From Ecdyonurus torrentis (lineage: Eukaryota > Arthropoda > Insecta > Ephemeroptera > Heptageniidae), in contig OX439136.1 of the NCBI GenBank assembly GCA_949318235.1, forward strand, positions 28,156,067 through 28,220,066: a stretch of 64,000 nucleotides of DNA. The letters run 5' to 3'. The notes under the pieces were generated by a model. It did no database searches and was not told the origin of the DNA. It saw only the letters and a list, made by a program, of their open reading frames with translations. The translations under genes were made by a program, and so were the position numbers. Below, piece by piece: positions 46,746 through 58,948 of this stretch (its first letter is position 1; each line of letters begins with the position of its first letter).

Positions 46746-47044
46746 CTTAAACAAAAACCATGTCAAATATCCTAACATAGCTAAATATCAACGTTGATTT
46801 GGCCGTAGTCATTGATTTCTAATTTATTTTCCATTCACAAAATGTCAGTTGCGGGTTTATGACGTCACAGCTCTCTAGTCTACGTGCTCAAAAGCAAGCA
46901 ACCTGTGACGTCATAAACCCGCAACTGCCATTACATCAATGTAAAATAAATTATAAATCAATGACTCCATTCAAATCAACGTTGATATTTAGGTATGTTA
47001 GGATATTAGACATGGTTTTTATTCAAAGTGTTCTATGTCTTTAA
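46746..47044 (+). mobile_element. family B MITE, full length
   Basis: It starts TTAAACAAAAACCATGTC and ends GTGTTCTATGTCTTTAA. TGACGTCA is in both arms (46860 and 46906). The 61-codon open frame in it is not a gene. Confidence 0.93.
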
Positions 47045-47195
47045 GTAATATCCTATAGTTAACGTAAGTACGCTATTTGTAAAGTTACGTACTTGATGTA
47101 CTTTAACAATATTGATTACATTATTCACTTCACTTGTTACTAACTCGATCATGTAAATTACAGAGCTATTTTTAGATCTGAAAATTACACTTTTT

Positions 47196-47404
<209 letters not shown>

Positions 47405-47699
47405 TAATATATAAGTACTCTACAACATGTTACCATGAAAGTAATTTTATGACGATATTTGTTTTAAAAACCACTGAACTCAAAATAAAGTTTGTCTTTA
47501 TTGATTAATCATAAAAAAAATCCATGTCACACTTAAAGCTAACCCTTTTCTAATAAACTGAGATGTATTTTTAAATAAAATCTGCCATAAGGCTCACAAT
47601 GAGTTAGGATAATGTCTCTAAAAGTAATGACTGAAATTCTGTTTTCTCTCATTGATACTTTATATGATAAGATTAATCTAAATAAATTAACGTTATACC

Positions 47700-48030
47700 A
47701 GAGGTTACAAGATGGCTTCTTCAATGTTAGATAATGACAAGAACTGTTCATAAACTGACATATGATGACCCAAAGACCTTCCGTAGCCCCGCCAACTCGT
47801 GATCATCCTGCGAGACATGCAACTTGTCCCGTATCTTTTACGTCATAGTTACGGCTTTACTATAGAAAATGTTGTAGCGGGTTGCATATCTTGGAGGATG
47901 AGCGTAAGTTTGCGAGGCTATCATGGGGCTACGGAAGGTTTTTGGGTCATCATATGTGAGTTTATGAACAGTTCATCTCATTAGCTAACATTGCAGAACC
48001 AATGTTGTAACTCCTTGTTTCACCCAATTA
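47700..48030. mobile_element. hairpin element, about 330 bp
   Basis: ATGATGACCCAAAGACCTTC (47763) is inverted to GAAGGTTTTTGGGTCATCAT (about 47934). Pairing extends outwards through GAACTGTTCATAAACT / AGTTTATGAACAGTTC and inwards through CCGTAGCCCCG / GGGGCTACGG. Confidence 0.88.
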
Positions 48031-48245
48031 TTGACTTGAAATCTAGGAAAACAAAAGCTTTGAGGTTCATCTTACAATAAAAATTCCAGCTCTGAGAAAT
48101 AATTGTAACTCAAGTTATAGCTGCTTCATTGCCCCATAAGAAAGCATGTTAAATGTAGACAGGAACACAAAGTCGTCTGCTAGCACTTTGTTAGTATTGT
48201 TGAGCTGTCAGTTTGTTTATTTTATCACTAAACTTTTGCAATCGA
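48031..48245 (+). mobile_element. family I arm
   Basis: It includes TTGACTTGAAATCTAGGAAA, CATAAGAAAGCATGTTAAAT and GTCGTCTGCTAGCACTTTG. It matches the right arm of 32868-33438. Confidence 0.85.
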
Positions 48246-48507
48246 TGTGACTAAAATGTGAACTGTTTCTGATTACAAAACACATCATTACTGTTTTAAA
48301 ATTGCGTAACTTTTTGTTTATTTTTCACCATATACAAATTACAATTTTAGTTTGAGATAAACAATGACTGCTGCTCATTATGGCTACACTCAAAGAGTAA
48401 TCATTAAAAATAATGACTTTTGTAAGTGGAAACATAGTTCTTAGCATATGTTTCAAATAACAATAAAAATTAGCATGTGAGTACACTAGCTTTTTTAAAA
48501 TTATTAT

Positions 48508-48712
48508 TAAGGGTTGTATTTAGATGGATTATATCTCAAAATCTACAAAGAAAAATTCGAAACTTTATGATGACATTTGAAAGTTAACAGTAACAGTTAC
48601 CTATGATAAAAATTTTTAGAACTCATGATCATCAGATAAGAGAGAAAATAATTAGTGAAATTTTCATGGGCTCTTACGGGACTAAAATTTAAAAAAATTA
48701 CACTCACACACC
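48508..48712 (+). mobile_element. family G MITE, 3'-truncated
   Basis: It starts TTAAGGGTTGTATTTAGATG and ends inside the family near a (TA)n tract. Confidence 0.85.
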
Positions 48713-48739
48713 TCAAATATCTTGCTACTGTTGTGTGTG

Positions 48740-49104
<365 letters not shown>

Positions 49105-49414
49105 TATATATATATATATATATAATATAATATATATTATAAAATATAGTATAGTATAATATATAGTATAGTATAGTATAGTATAGTATAGTATAGTATA
49201 GTATAGTATAGTATAGTATAGTATAGTATAGTATAGTATAGTATAGTATAGTATAGTATAGTATAGTATAGTACAGTACAGTACAGTACAGTACAGTACA
49301 GTATAGTATAGTATAGTATAGTATAGTATAGTATAGTATAGTATAGTATAGTATAGTATAGTATAGTATAGTATAGTATAGTATAGTATAGTATAGTATA
49401 GTATAGTATAGTGT
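49105..49414. repeat. (GTATA)n pentanucleotide array
   Basis: Short TA-rich DNA leads into (GTATA)n from about 49166. Six GTACA units (49271-49300) sit in the middle, with about 105 bp of GTATA before and 114 bp after. Confidence 0.97.
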
Positions 49415-49977
49415 AGTATTCATATTTAAATCAAATCCATTTTGGATCACTCAATAACATAGACACTATCGTAATCGACATAGTATCGATATCATGGGCG
49501 ATGTTTTAAAAATATTGATATCGCTATAATGTGAGGCTACAATATCGTATCGTTATTATTATAGACATTTAAAGTATCGAACCTGAAACTGAGTATAATA
49601 CAGAATGGATTTAGATTTCACATTTCTCAAAAAAAAAAAAAAACTTTATAATTCACTTGTTAAAAAAAAAATTATCATGAATATAATGAACTTAAAATCT
49701 TTTTATTTTTTTATCTCCATTAAGTTTCTTCATATAAAATTTAATTACGTATTTTTTTTAATTATAAAAAGTGAATAAAAAACTTAATTCCAATAATCAA
49801 TAATTTTAATAACTAATAAAAAATCCAATTATAAATAAATTATTTTATCCTAATATCATAAAATTAAGTATTTTAATTTATTATAAAAACCTTATTATAA
49901 TAAATCAGGTAAAAATATTTATAATTTTGCGCAGGTAAATTTTAATAATTATAATTTTAAAAAATGGTACAAATAAA
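49415..49977. other. AT-rich spacer, no feature seen
   Basis: It has a few TATCGATAT-like palindromic words at about 49460-49560. Nothing else was recognised. Confidence 0.45.
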
Positions 49978-50357
49978 TATTAAGAGTTGTATTCAGAGGT
50001 CTTTTATCTCAAAATTTAAAAATAAAACTCACAAACTTTATGATGACATTTGAAAGTTAATTAGCTACCAATAAAATTTTCAGACCCCGTGACCATTAGA
50101 TAAGAGAGAAAATAATTATTGTAATTAACATGAGCTCTTATGGGACTTGAACTTCACAAAAATCATAATTTAAAATCTAGCATGGTGACTCCAAAAATTA
50201 TTATTAGTATTAATATTATTATTATATATATATATATATATTTTTAATTTTTGAAGGTATTTTATTCTAATGTATCACTATGCAAAATTTCAGAATTTTC
50301 TTCCTTTACAACTTTTTAGTCAAATCCCGCAGTAGCTGGTTTCACGCCTTAAACAGG
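49978..50357 (+). mobile_element. family G MITE
   Basis: It starts TTAAGAGTTGTATTCAGAGG and ends TGGTTTCACGCCTTAA. Confidence 0.9.
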
Positions 50358-50550
50358 TAATAAAATTATCAGTATTGGGCCGAATGGATCACTTACAATT
50401 AAAAATTTTAAATGTTGCAACAAGTGAAAACGAATTTTCCATAAGAAATGCACTAAGAATATTTCAAAATATTTTAAGAAGTTAATTCGTTCTTTGCAAG
50501 TGGTCCATTTAACCAGCATTGAACTGGCAATATACACTACTTGCTAGCAC

Positions 50551-50850
50551 CTTAAGACGTCAAATCAGCTTCTAAAAAATTGTAAAAGAAAGAAAAAAAA
50601 AACTGTAATTTTTTACAGTGTTACATTAAGATAAGGTATCTTCAAAAGTGCTAGATTTTAAATTATGATTTTTATAAAGTCTTAGTTCCATAAGAGCCCA
50701 TGTTAATAAAAAAATGAAATATTATCTAATGGTCACGGGTTCTGAAATTTTTATCATATAGGTAGCTGTTACTGTTAACTTTTAAATGACATCATAAAGT
50801 TTTAAGTTTTTTTTTTTTGAGATACAAAACAATCCATCTGAAAACAGTAT
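50551..50850 (-). mobile_element. family G MITE, inverted neighbour
   Basis: Plus-strand ends CCTTAAGACGTCAAATCAGC and AACAATCCATCTGAAAAC. Together with 49978-50357 it forms a head-to-head pair with a spacer of about 190 bp. Confidence 0.9.
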
Positions 50851-51113
50851 CAAAATTTTGAACTCACAATTTAAAATGCGATCTATTTCTGTGTTAGACA
50901 CTGCAGGAACAGTTTGAAATGAGTATAAAGTTTGTAACAATATGTACAATATGTAAACAGCTCGTCACATGACAAGGTAAAGTGACAAGCTGAAGTGACA
51001 CTTATGTGAGTGACATTAATATACAAATGTTAAATATCTAATTACATCTCACAAACATGTGTAGCACTCTATATAATAAGCGTTTAAAACCTTGTACACA
51101 GTTTTGAAATGCT
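50851..51113. other. spacer ending in a family H fragment
   Basis: Bases 51080-51113 (GCGTTTAAAACCTTGTACAC) resemble a family H end. The rest is unassigned. Confidence 0.45.
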
Positions 51114-51277
51114 TTAAGCCCAACGCAGCCGTCAGTCGGACTTTTTGCGACAAGGACCGTTAGAGTGCGCTAGAGTTAGGATTGGTCTAACTTTTTACGC
51201 CAAGCCAATCGGGAGCCAGCGATAGTTGTCGCACGGTTATCGCTCAGGCAGCGATTGACGGCTGCTTCGGCCTTTAA
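51114..51277. mobile_element. hairpin MITE with TTTAA ends
   Basis: TTTAAGCCCAACGCAGCCGT and ACGGCTGCTTCGGCCTTTAA are inverted. The interior is GC-rich for this window, and one arm also has a CCAAT-type AGCCAATCG. Confidence 0.8.
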
Positions 51278-51810
51278 AGCCCTTGTCAACTTACTTTTTT
51301 ATCATTTAGAATACTAGATTGATAATTACCATACCTTATTATCCATGAATTAGACACCAACACCTTGATTTTGTATTTATTTTTATGTTAGCGGTTATTT
51401 CACGTATCTGACGTCACAATGTACCGATGGGGTCGTGATAGGGGTAAAGAACTTGAGGAAGGGGCTTAAATTTATCACGTGACCAGAGCGGTGACTGTGA
51501 TTGGCTGACTGTGGCATCAGATGCGTGAAATAACCGTCAAAAAGAAAATAAATAGAAAATCAACGTGGTGGTGTCTAATTCATGGATAATAAGGTATGGT
51601 AATTAATATCAATCTAGTATTCTACACTCTGGCCAAAACAAGGTCTTTCCCGCCAAAAGCTGTATCCGCGGTGCTAAACCAATCAGAGAGCGTGTTTTAA
51701 ACTTACTAGCCAATCACAGCTGACTTTACATATTTAATTACAGTGTATTCGCTCGAACTAGTATTGGGAGAAATGTAAATGATAAAAAGGTAAGTGGACA
51801 AGGGCTTTAA
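51278..51810. mobile_element. family J inverted-repeat element with insertion
   Basis: The left arm (CCATACCTTATTATCCATG, 51330) is mirrored at about 51578 (CATGGATAATAAGGTATGG). TGACGTCA is at 51409. An inserted segment at about 51626-51770, with two CCAAT boxes (51677, 51708), has CTAGTATT on both sides. Confidence 0.8.
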
Positions 51811-52335
51811 CTATTTGATCACAATAACATGCAAAAATAAAGGAATAAATTGACACTTTTCTTCGTGTATAACCTAAGCCGATATGCTTTTGTATATTGA
51901 GATTGTAGGATGAAAGAAATGAATAAACATATTTTGAATTTTGTACAATTGTTAATAAAATGTATAAAGTTAAATATTTTCAAGACGGCGGCTCTCAACG
52001 TATGTTACACAATAAGAACATCGAGGTTGGTAAAATAAAGTATGGTACACATATACATACGCAATAACGTACTTAATATAGTACAATGATGAGGTGTATA
52101 CTTTAGTGTTACGTGGTTTATCTCTATTATGATGTTTGTACACCACTGTAGCAAACTTTGCAATACATATCACACATCAGGAGGTAATACGTATCACACT
52201 TCAGGAGGTAATACGATTATCGTATACGTAAAACATCGTTTGTACGCATTGGATAATGCGTACTCATTTTAATTGTTACTCATTTTTGTCTTTTATTATA
52301 TATATAATATATATATTATATCATTATCTATTATA
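51811..52335. other. unassigned spacer
   Basis: It contains a direct repeat GGAGGTAATACG (about 52181 and 52204). A 67-codon minus-strand open frame (51970-52173) has no recognisable feature. Confidence 0.4.
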
Positions 52336-52476
52336 TATATAATAGAGTTCTGAGGAAGGAGACAGACAGTATGTATCATTTTTGATATATAGTCTCCGAA
52401 AACGTTAAACATTGTGTGTAAATAACATAGCTATGTAATTTTTAAAAAGACTGTGAATTGAGTGTTTTTTATAATT

Positions 52477-52558
52477 ATGTACAAAGTGACTATTATTTTT
52501 TCATTGTTATTTAAAATAGTGATAGCAGCGAGTGTAAAGCCCAGTGTCTTCACAGAAG
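52477..52558 (+). CDS. candidate first coding exon with signal peptide
   Basis: An ATG with A at -3 opens a 27-codon frame that reads as a typical secretory signal: a short charged start (MYKVT), a hydrophobic core (IIFSLLFKIVIAA) and a small-residue cleavage region (AAS before VKPSVF). It ends at GAAG then GTAAGA, a near-perfect splice donor, leaving a phase-1 junction. Phase-1 introns right after the signal peptide are common in genes for secreted and extracellular proteins. An in-frame GTG 15 bases upstream is not needed. I could not find the next exon in the following 600 bp, so the protein is unknown. Confidence 0.5.
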
Positions 52559-52595
52559 GTAAGACAATAATTCTATTTCACCGAGAAAATTTCTT

Positions 52596-52598
<3 letters not shown>

Positions 52599-52638
<40 letters not shown>
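52599..52638. repeat. (TA)n microsatellite
   Basis: About 40 bp, in what would be the first intron of the signal-peptide exon. Confidence 0.95.
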
Positions 52639-52641
<3 letters not shown>

Positions 52642-52716
52642 TACAACACCCATTAGGTCCTCCTAAAAATAATTTCGTAAGAATACAGCAAAAGAGCATC
52701 ACTTTTTATATATATA

Positions 52717-53037
52717 CACTAAAAAATAACCGTTGAAAAGCTAGTACACAGTTTTGCAATTCCTTAAGTATCGTAGAATCAACGGTTATGACGTCACTAA
52801 ACGTTGATATTATAACGATAAAAGTGTTCGTGACGTCACAAGCGTTGGGAATGAATAGAAAAAGCCGTAGATTTCTAACGGCCAAGTTTAACGTTTATTC
52901 CATTGTAATTCTAACGCTGGTGACGTCATTAACGTTTTTTCCGTTAGATTGTCAATGCGTAACCGTTAATTCCATAATACTTAAAGCATTGCACAACTGT
53001 GTACAAACTTTTCAACGTGAATTTTTTTTAGAGTGTA
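52717..53037. mobile_element. family H MITE, full length
   Basis: It starts CACTAAAAAATAACCGTTGA and ends TTTTCAACGTGAATTTTT then TTAGAGTG, the clearest H termini. TGACGTCA is at 52789, 52831 and 52921; the fourth site (about 52963) has decayed. Confidence 0.93.
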
Positions 53038-53068
53038 AAGAGCATCATTTTTTATATAATCTATTTTC

Positions 53069-53101
<33 letters not shown>

Positions 53102-54054
53102 TTTTTTTTCCTTCCATGAATCTAATTTTTGAAGCTATTTTGAAATTGTATTTTTTGACATTGAATTGATTCAATATAGAAGTAGCATGTAATAAGAATT
53201 GGCAGAAAATTTTGAACTTCAAACCTAATTTTGTGGTTTATTTGTTTAAAAGACGCATTATCCCATTGAACTTCCACATCTCATCACATTCTAGACGTGA
53301 AAGAACTCACTTCTCGCAACGACAAGAAAAGCTTTGTCTGCTGCTAGTTTTTTTTTTCTTAAAGTTCTCGACAATTCAACTAAAGTTTAATCGAAATTCT
53401 AAGAAAATAATAATAAAAGTTGGTCACACAAAAAAACAGTGCAGTCAAATTTTATTTTGCAGTGACTTGAAAGAGAGAGAGATAGAGAGAGAGAGAGGAC
53501 ACATAAGTACTGTACATTACATTTTCATCTCGAAGGGGTTTTAATCGTAAATCCTTGGAATGTAAGGCTTGGAATAATAGTTAAAATAGGTAAGAATAGT
53601 ACGCGATATAAAGTCAATATTTAATTCTTCAAGACAGAGAAAAAGAGAAGAACAAAAAAAAAAAAATAGCGCAGTAGTTAAATTAATAATTTATTTCATG
53701 TCTACTGCATACTTTGCAAGAAATACTAGTTCACAGAGAGGTGGTACAGTACAGTATAGATTTGTCGTAGAAAATAGAGTCAAGACTTACTGCACCTCAA
53801 TTTACCATGCAATTAACTTCAAGAGTATTGTGGCAATGTGGGCTCTTATTGAAAGCCACTCAGTCAAAACATTAGGGCTGCAATGTAGTTAAATATAGCC
53901 TTCTAAAAACAACAACAATAACAACTATACCAGTTTTATAGAGGTAATACAATAAAAATTTGTCGTAGAAAATAGAGGAAACATTTTTGGGGGTACGATT
54001 GTACTAAAAATAAAGTATATTCAAAATATAAGTTCTTCAATTTTAGAGTGTATA
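53038..54054. other. unassigned spacer with poly(T)
   Basis: Poly(T) at 53069-53101 and a short GA run near 53475. TTTGTCGTAGAAAATAGAG occurs twice (53761 and 53961) in direct orientation. Several open frames exist, but none has a recognisable domain. Confidence 0.4.
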
Positions 54055-54066
54055 TATGTATGTATG

Positions 54067-54132
<66 letters not shown>
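54055..54132. repeat. (TATG)n(TA)n microsatellite
   Basis: A few TATG units followed by about 65 bp of TA. Confidence 0.96.
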
Positions 54133-54137
<5 letters not shown>

Positions 54138-54145
54138 GTGTTGTA

Positions 54146-54556
54146 AAATATATTAAAAGCTATATTCAGATGGCTTTTATCTCAAAATCTAAAAAGAAAA
54201 CTTAAAACTTTAAGATGCCATTTCAAAGTTCACAGTAACAGCTAGCTATGGTAAAAATTTTAGAACTCATGACCATCAGATAAGAGAGAAAATAATTATT
54301 GAAATTAACATGGGCTCTTATGGTACTAAAATGTCAAAAAATTCATAGAGTACCCTTCAAATTTTTTAACATTTTTAAAGAACCTTATTCTAGTGAAAAC
54401 CAATGATCGTGTAATTGTTATTACGCATAATATGTAATCCTATTTTAGTGAATGTACATGCTTTTTTAATTTTTAATTTTAATTTAATTGTAATATATTA
54501 TTTGTACTGAGTGTACTGCCAATGTATTGGGCGCAAGCCTGGTTTTGGTTGACAAA

Positions 54557-54651
<95 letters not shown>

Positions 54652-54777
54652 ATTAATAAAATAAATCTTGTATCTCTGTGCAAACTTTCAGATTTTTCTT
54701 TACAACTTTTCAGTCAAATCTCGCAGTAACTTAACTTAAACTTAACTTAACTTAAACGTAACTTAAATCTCACACCT
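54146..54777 (+). mobile_element. family G MITE split by a LINE tail
   Basis: The G sequence from AAAGCTATATTCAGATGGC to about 54394 resumes at about 54661 (CTTGTATCTCTGTGCAAAC) and ends CACACCTTAAA. The insert carries ATTGGGCGCAAGCCTGGTTT, then GGTTGAC, then (AAAT)n of about 100 bp (54555-54655). Confidence 0.82.
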
Positions 54778-55195
54778 TAAATTTAAATACATTGCAATAA
54801 TAAATTGGAAATATTTATACAAAATATTTATTACAATAATAATAAATTATAAAAACTTAGAATTGTGTGTCTGGTTGGATGTTTCATATACATATTATGT
54901 AAATGTGTGACCAATTCTAGCATGGAAATTAAATATTATTAAAATAAAATCAAAATAGTAATAATTATAGACGGCATATTATATTTCATATAAAATTTAA
55001 ACATTTAATTAAAAAATAGATAAATTTATCACAATCTTATCATTTTGCTATATATAATACTGAAAAGTGCTGCCCTCTTTTTTCAATTAAAATTCTTGAA
55101 CGGTAAAAGCTTTAACTAAAATATATCATGATGTGAATCTCATGAAAATTGCCTTTAAAAAAAAATTAACAGTCAAGTCAAATAGTATCAAGATA

Positions 55196-55234
<39 letters not shown>

Positions 55235-55528
55235 GTAATCGAAGTGTTAAAAAAAGTTGGTAGATCGTGCCAAGCAATTTAAAACGTGAGTTAGCGGCTA
55301 CCCAATGACAAATAACTTCTTCTCTCGAGCTTTCTCTCTCTTGTATTATTAAAGAAAATAAATTACTACAGAACAAATATCATACGTGAGTTTTTGTATC
55401 AAATAAACTTTATATATATGTATATATATATATATATATATCTACAAAATACAACCTTTTTAACGTATATACGATTTAGGCTATTACTATTTATTTATTG
55501 TTTTAATTTTTTAAAAATTACTGTTAGA

Positions 55529-55529
<1 letters not shown>
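54778..55529. other. AT-rich spacer with poly(A)
   Basis: Poly(A) at 55196-55230 and a (TA)n of about 30 bp at 55410-55440. No gene was recognised. Confidence 0.5.
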
Positions 55530-55605
<76 letters not shown>

Positions 55606-55613
55606 ATATACAT

Positions 55614-55645
<32 letters not shown>

Positions 55646-55670
55646 ATGTATATATATATATATATATGAG
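55530..55670. repeat. interrupted (TA)n microsatellite
   Basis: About 140 bp of TA with three short breaks (TATTATA, CATT, CACAC). Confidence 0.96.
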
Positions 55671-55712
55671 CCTTTTTTCTCCCCAGCTTTGAATTTCAAA
55701 TTGCACCTATCA

Positions 55713-56082
55713 TCACGAAAAGATAAAATACGTAATTTATGCTGCATTTATGTCATTATAGCATAAATAATAAATTAGAACAACATCAATAATTATGCTG
55801 TAACATAATTTTTATGCAGTATAGCATAAATTATGCAGTTTAAAACAAACGTTACTGAAGATAAGCTAGACAAAAAATACGGAAAAAAAAAACTATTAAT
55901 TATGCTAGCTCATTTTTTGATGAATTTTTTCAATGCAGCATAACTTATGTTATACTACATAATACATAATGATACATAGCATAAATATTAAGTTGTATAG
56001 CATAATTATTTATGTTATTTAATTAATTTATGCTATAATGACATAAATGTAGCATAAATTATATAATTTATTATTTCCGTGT
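55713..56082. mobile_element. two family E MITEs, probably head to head
   Basis: It begins CACGAAAAGATAAAATACGT and has a complete-looking E half. An internal end AATACGGAAAAAAAAAAC at about 55880 is followed by a second E body that ends ATTTATTATTTCCGTG. At 370 bp it is almost twice the usual E length. Confidence 0.75.
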
Positions 56083-56188
56083 ATATATATATGTCTTTTA
56101 CGTAAACCCAAAGTATTAATTAAAATTAATTAATATAAAATCAAATTAGGTGCTTCTTTTTTACAAAATGTTTAAGTTAAAGGGAAAA

Positions 56189-56203
56189 GAGAGCGAGAGA
56201 GAG

Positions 56204-56266
<63 letters not shown>
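56189..56266. repeat. (GA)n microsatellite
   Basis: GA with GCGA interruptions at the left, about 78 bp. Confidence 0.97.
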
Positions 56267-56267
<1 letters not shown>

Positions 56268-56695
56268 CATTAAAAAGTAGTTTCGACGCCGTGACATTTA
56301 GCTTTGAAATTAAACTAACATTTTGATATACTCACAAAGTACATTACTAGTTACGTACGTACATAGGTAGGTAGACTCATTAAGAATTACATTCGTCTAT
56401 ATGTACAGTATGTATGCAGCGAGCTTTATCAAAAGTAAACTTCACCAAACTCAACTGAAGTAGACTTATTAAAATTCCATACCACGCTATTCAAAAAGAT
56501 TATATCAATTTTAAAACTTTGTTTCTTTAACTGGCACACGTTAAATTATTTGGCTTCACAATTTGAATTTAATCATTTTCTTTAGTTGAGTATAATTTAT
56601 AAAAACCAAAAATGATGTTTTATTGTTTTGTTTTACATTGAGTAGTTAGATTACCTAACAATTTAATTGTCGAAATTAATCTTGGTTTTGCTAAT
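56267..56695. other. unassigned spacer
   Basis: No gene, family copy or hairpin was recognised. Confidence 0.45.
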
Positions 56696-57038
56696 TTAAA
56701 GCCATAGACCACATAAAGCAACATGTGCTTTTTAATGAATAAACACGAAATGTGATCTTCAAAACTGATGACAATTTTTACCAGAATGTTAATGTAGCCC
56801 CACGAGAGAGCGTGAAAATACTGTAAAGTATGCAATTTGCGTGAAAATTCGTGTTTATGACGTCAGAAACATGCAAAAATTAGTATGAAAATGTTGTGCG
56901 GGTTGCATAAATTGCATTTTCTGATCACTGCTACGGGGCTACTGTTGGGTTTTAAGACAAACTAAAGTTATTTATGTAAATCCCATAAAATATTTTGTGG
57001 TATAAATGCTTATGTTTTTCTCCGATCTATTCCTTTAA
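56696..57038 (-). mobile_element. family A MITE, full length
   Basis: A minus-strand copy with plus-strand ends TTTAAAGCCATAGACCAC and GATCTATTCCTTTAA, with TTAA at both edges. TGACGTCA is at 56858. The 71-codon minus-strand frame is the same artefact as at 17191. Confidence 0.93.
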
Positions 57039-57164
57039 TGTCACGATGCTTTACATAACTCTTTTTTAAAATTTCAAACCAGAAAACTTATTTTATATAT
57101 AAATTTTTATCAACACGCAATTAATCTAGAACAACTTTGAAATGTAAAAGTTTGAGCGGAAAAA

Positions 57165-57245
57165 AAATCTGTAGTATCCTGAAGGTTATGCAAATAGTGC
57201 AGCATATCTGTTCAACAATTTGCCTATATGTTCAGGGGCTTTATC
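57165..57245 (-). repeat. small repeat unit shared with 2885-2950
   Basis: GTATCCTGAAGGTTATGCAA and TTTGCCTATATGTTCAGGGG match, in inverted orientation, the unit near 2885. Confidence 0.6.
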
Positions 57246-57307
57246 AACGTAGTTGTTAATATATATTTTTTTGGTTGAAATTGAAAATTGTTTGTTTATT
57301 CATTCGC

Positions 57308-57310
<3 letters not shown>

Positions 57311-57402
<92 letters not shown>
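57311..57402. repeat. (GATT)n tetranucleotide array
   Basis: About 92 bp of near-perfect GATT, followed by a few CATTCA-type units. Confidence 0.97.
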
Positions 57403-57781
57403 AATTCACTCATTCACTCACTTATGTGTAAATATTTTATTTCCCATAGAAATATATAAAATGGTAATAACACAAAAATATTTCACAATTAGTTTCATCT
57501 CCCACGTACTGTACATAATATATTGGCACAGACACACACAGTACAGTACAGTACAGTACACACAGTATTAACTAAAGTCATTAAGATTTGTTATAATTGA
57601 ATAAGTCTTATACACTTTATAATCTACTTATAATAATAATCATAATAATATCAGATTAGAATTTTGATAAATATATTATCTCTGTAATCCATTGTTATTA
57701 CATTATGTGTGGGGGGGGGGGGGTTATATATAATACGTGCTATATAACATGCAATAAATGTTGTGATCTAGTGCGTGATAA

Positions 57782-57849
<68 letters not shown>

Positions 57850-57987
57850 AATCAATAAAACATTATTACTACAAACTTTAAATTACGAACAATTTCACTA
57901 AATATCTGTCATAAGTACAATAAGTTCAAAACATACAAATGTTTTATTGCTTTCTCTATCAAAGTTCTTCGTTATTTTCATTGATTA
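57403..57987. other. spacer with several short tracts
   Basis: GTACA units at 57538-57560, a G homopolymer (57712-57723) and (CT)n at 57788-57847. No gene was recognised. Confidence 0.6.
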
Positions 57988-58340
57988 GTTTTTTTTTTTT
58001 TTTTTCTTTCTTTTTTTTTTTTTTTTTTTTTTTTTTCTTTTTCTTTTTTTTTTTTTTTTTTTGCGATGACTTAACGTCAGTGAGATACTGGCAGTTTCCC
58101 AATTACATTTCTACATCCCGAGTCTTCAAATATCTTGTAATGTAAGGGTTCATACGGTCAACTACGACCAAGCTACCATCCCGGCATTTGCCATGGTAAA
58201 CTGTGGAAACACGCAGTCAGAAAGATCGGCAAGGTTCACACTGCCTCTCTTATCTCCAAGCTAGCTCCTTGCCATCGCCAGACTTTCGTAAAAGCCTGAT
58301 CGGTGGCTGGGATTGAACCCGCGACCTCTTGAATGCAATA
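57988..58340 (-). mobile_element. tRNA-derived SINE, 5'-truncated
   Basis: On the minus strand a B-box, GGTTCAATCCC (plus 58309-58319), is preceded by tRNA-like sequence but no A-box. The body has TTTCCACAGTTTACCATGGC and then AAATGCCGGGATGG. The tail is a long A tract, seen as interrupted T's at 57988-58063. It shares the GGCAAATGCC core with the SINE at 8776-9170, but the remaining body differs. Confidence 0.75.
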
Positions 58341-58406
58341 CTTTATTTAGGTACGTAAAAAAAAAATAATAAAAAAAATAAAAAAAATTAAATCAATCAA
58401 TGTGCT

Positions 58407-58443
<37 letters not shown>

Positions 58444-58915
58444 AAATTCATAATTAAATTAAATTTGAAATTAAATTAATTTCAGCAGAAATGTAATATA
58501 ATTTTTTTGTAACACTCGGAATGATACAATCTTTTACATTAATTTTTATTTATCAAAGGTGTTTATTTTACAAATTAAAGAATTATATTTTCAAAAAAAA
58601 ATAATTAAAAAAAACAACCAGGAACGTAGTAAAAAGATAAATCTAAAGTAAATGCCCTTTTTTCATTTCTCCCCCCCCCCCCTAGACAATGCTAATTGTA
58701 AAGAGCAATTAAAATTTACTCTCGCAGCAAGTAAACAAAACAAACAATAAGAATAAACTCATTAAAAATGAATGAGCCAAAATAAAATTTTATTCTTTTA
58801 CTCTCATTTCTTTGAAAATTATAAAATATATAAAAGATTTGTTTTTTTACTTATTTTTAAAAGCTTTTTTTTTTAATTGCTATAATTGTAAACCGCAATA
58901 GAGATATGAGAGAGA

Positions 58916-58948
<33 letters not shown>

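Noticed and set aside
53212..53544. Second exon of the signal-peptide gene
   Set aside because: After the nearest acceptor-like AG the required phase meets a stop within a few codons, and the frame ends in a GA repeat.
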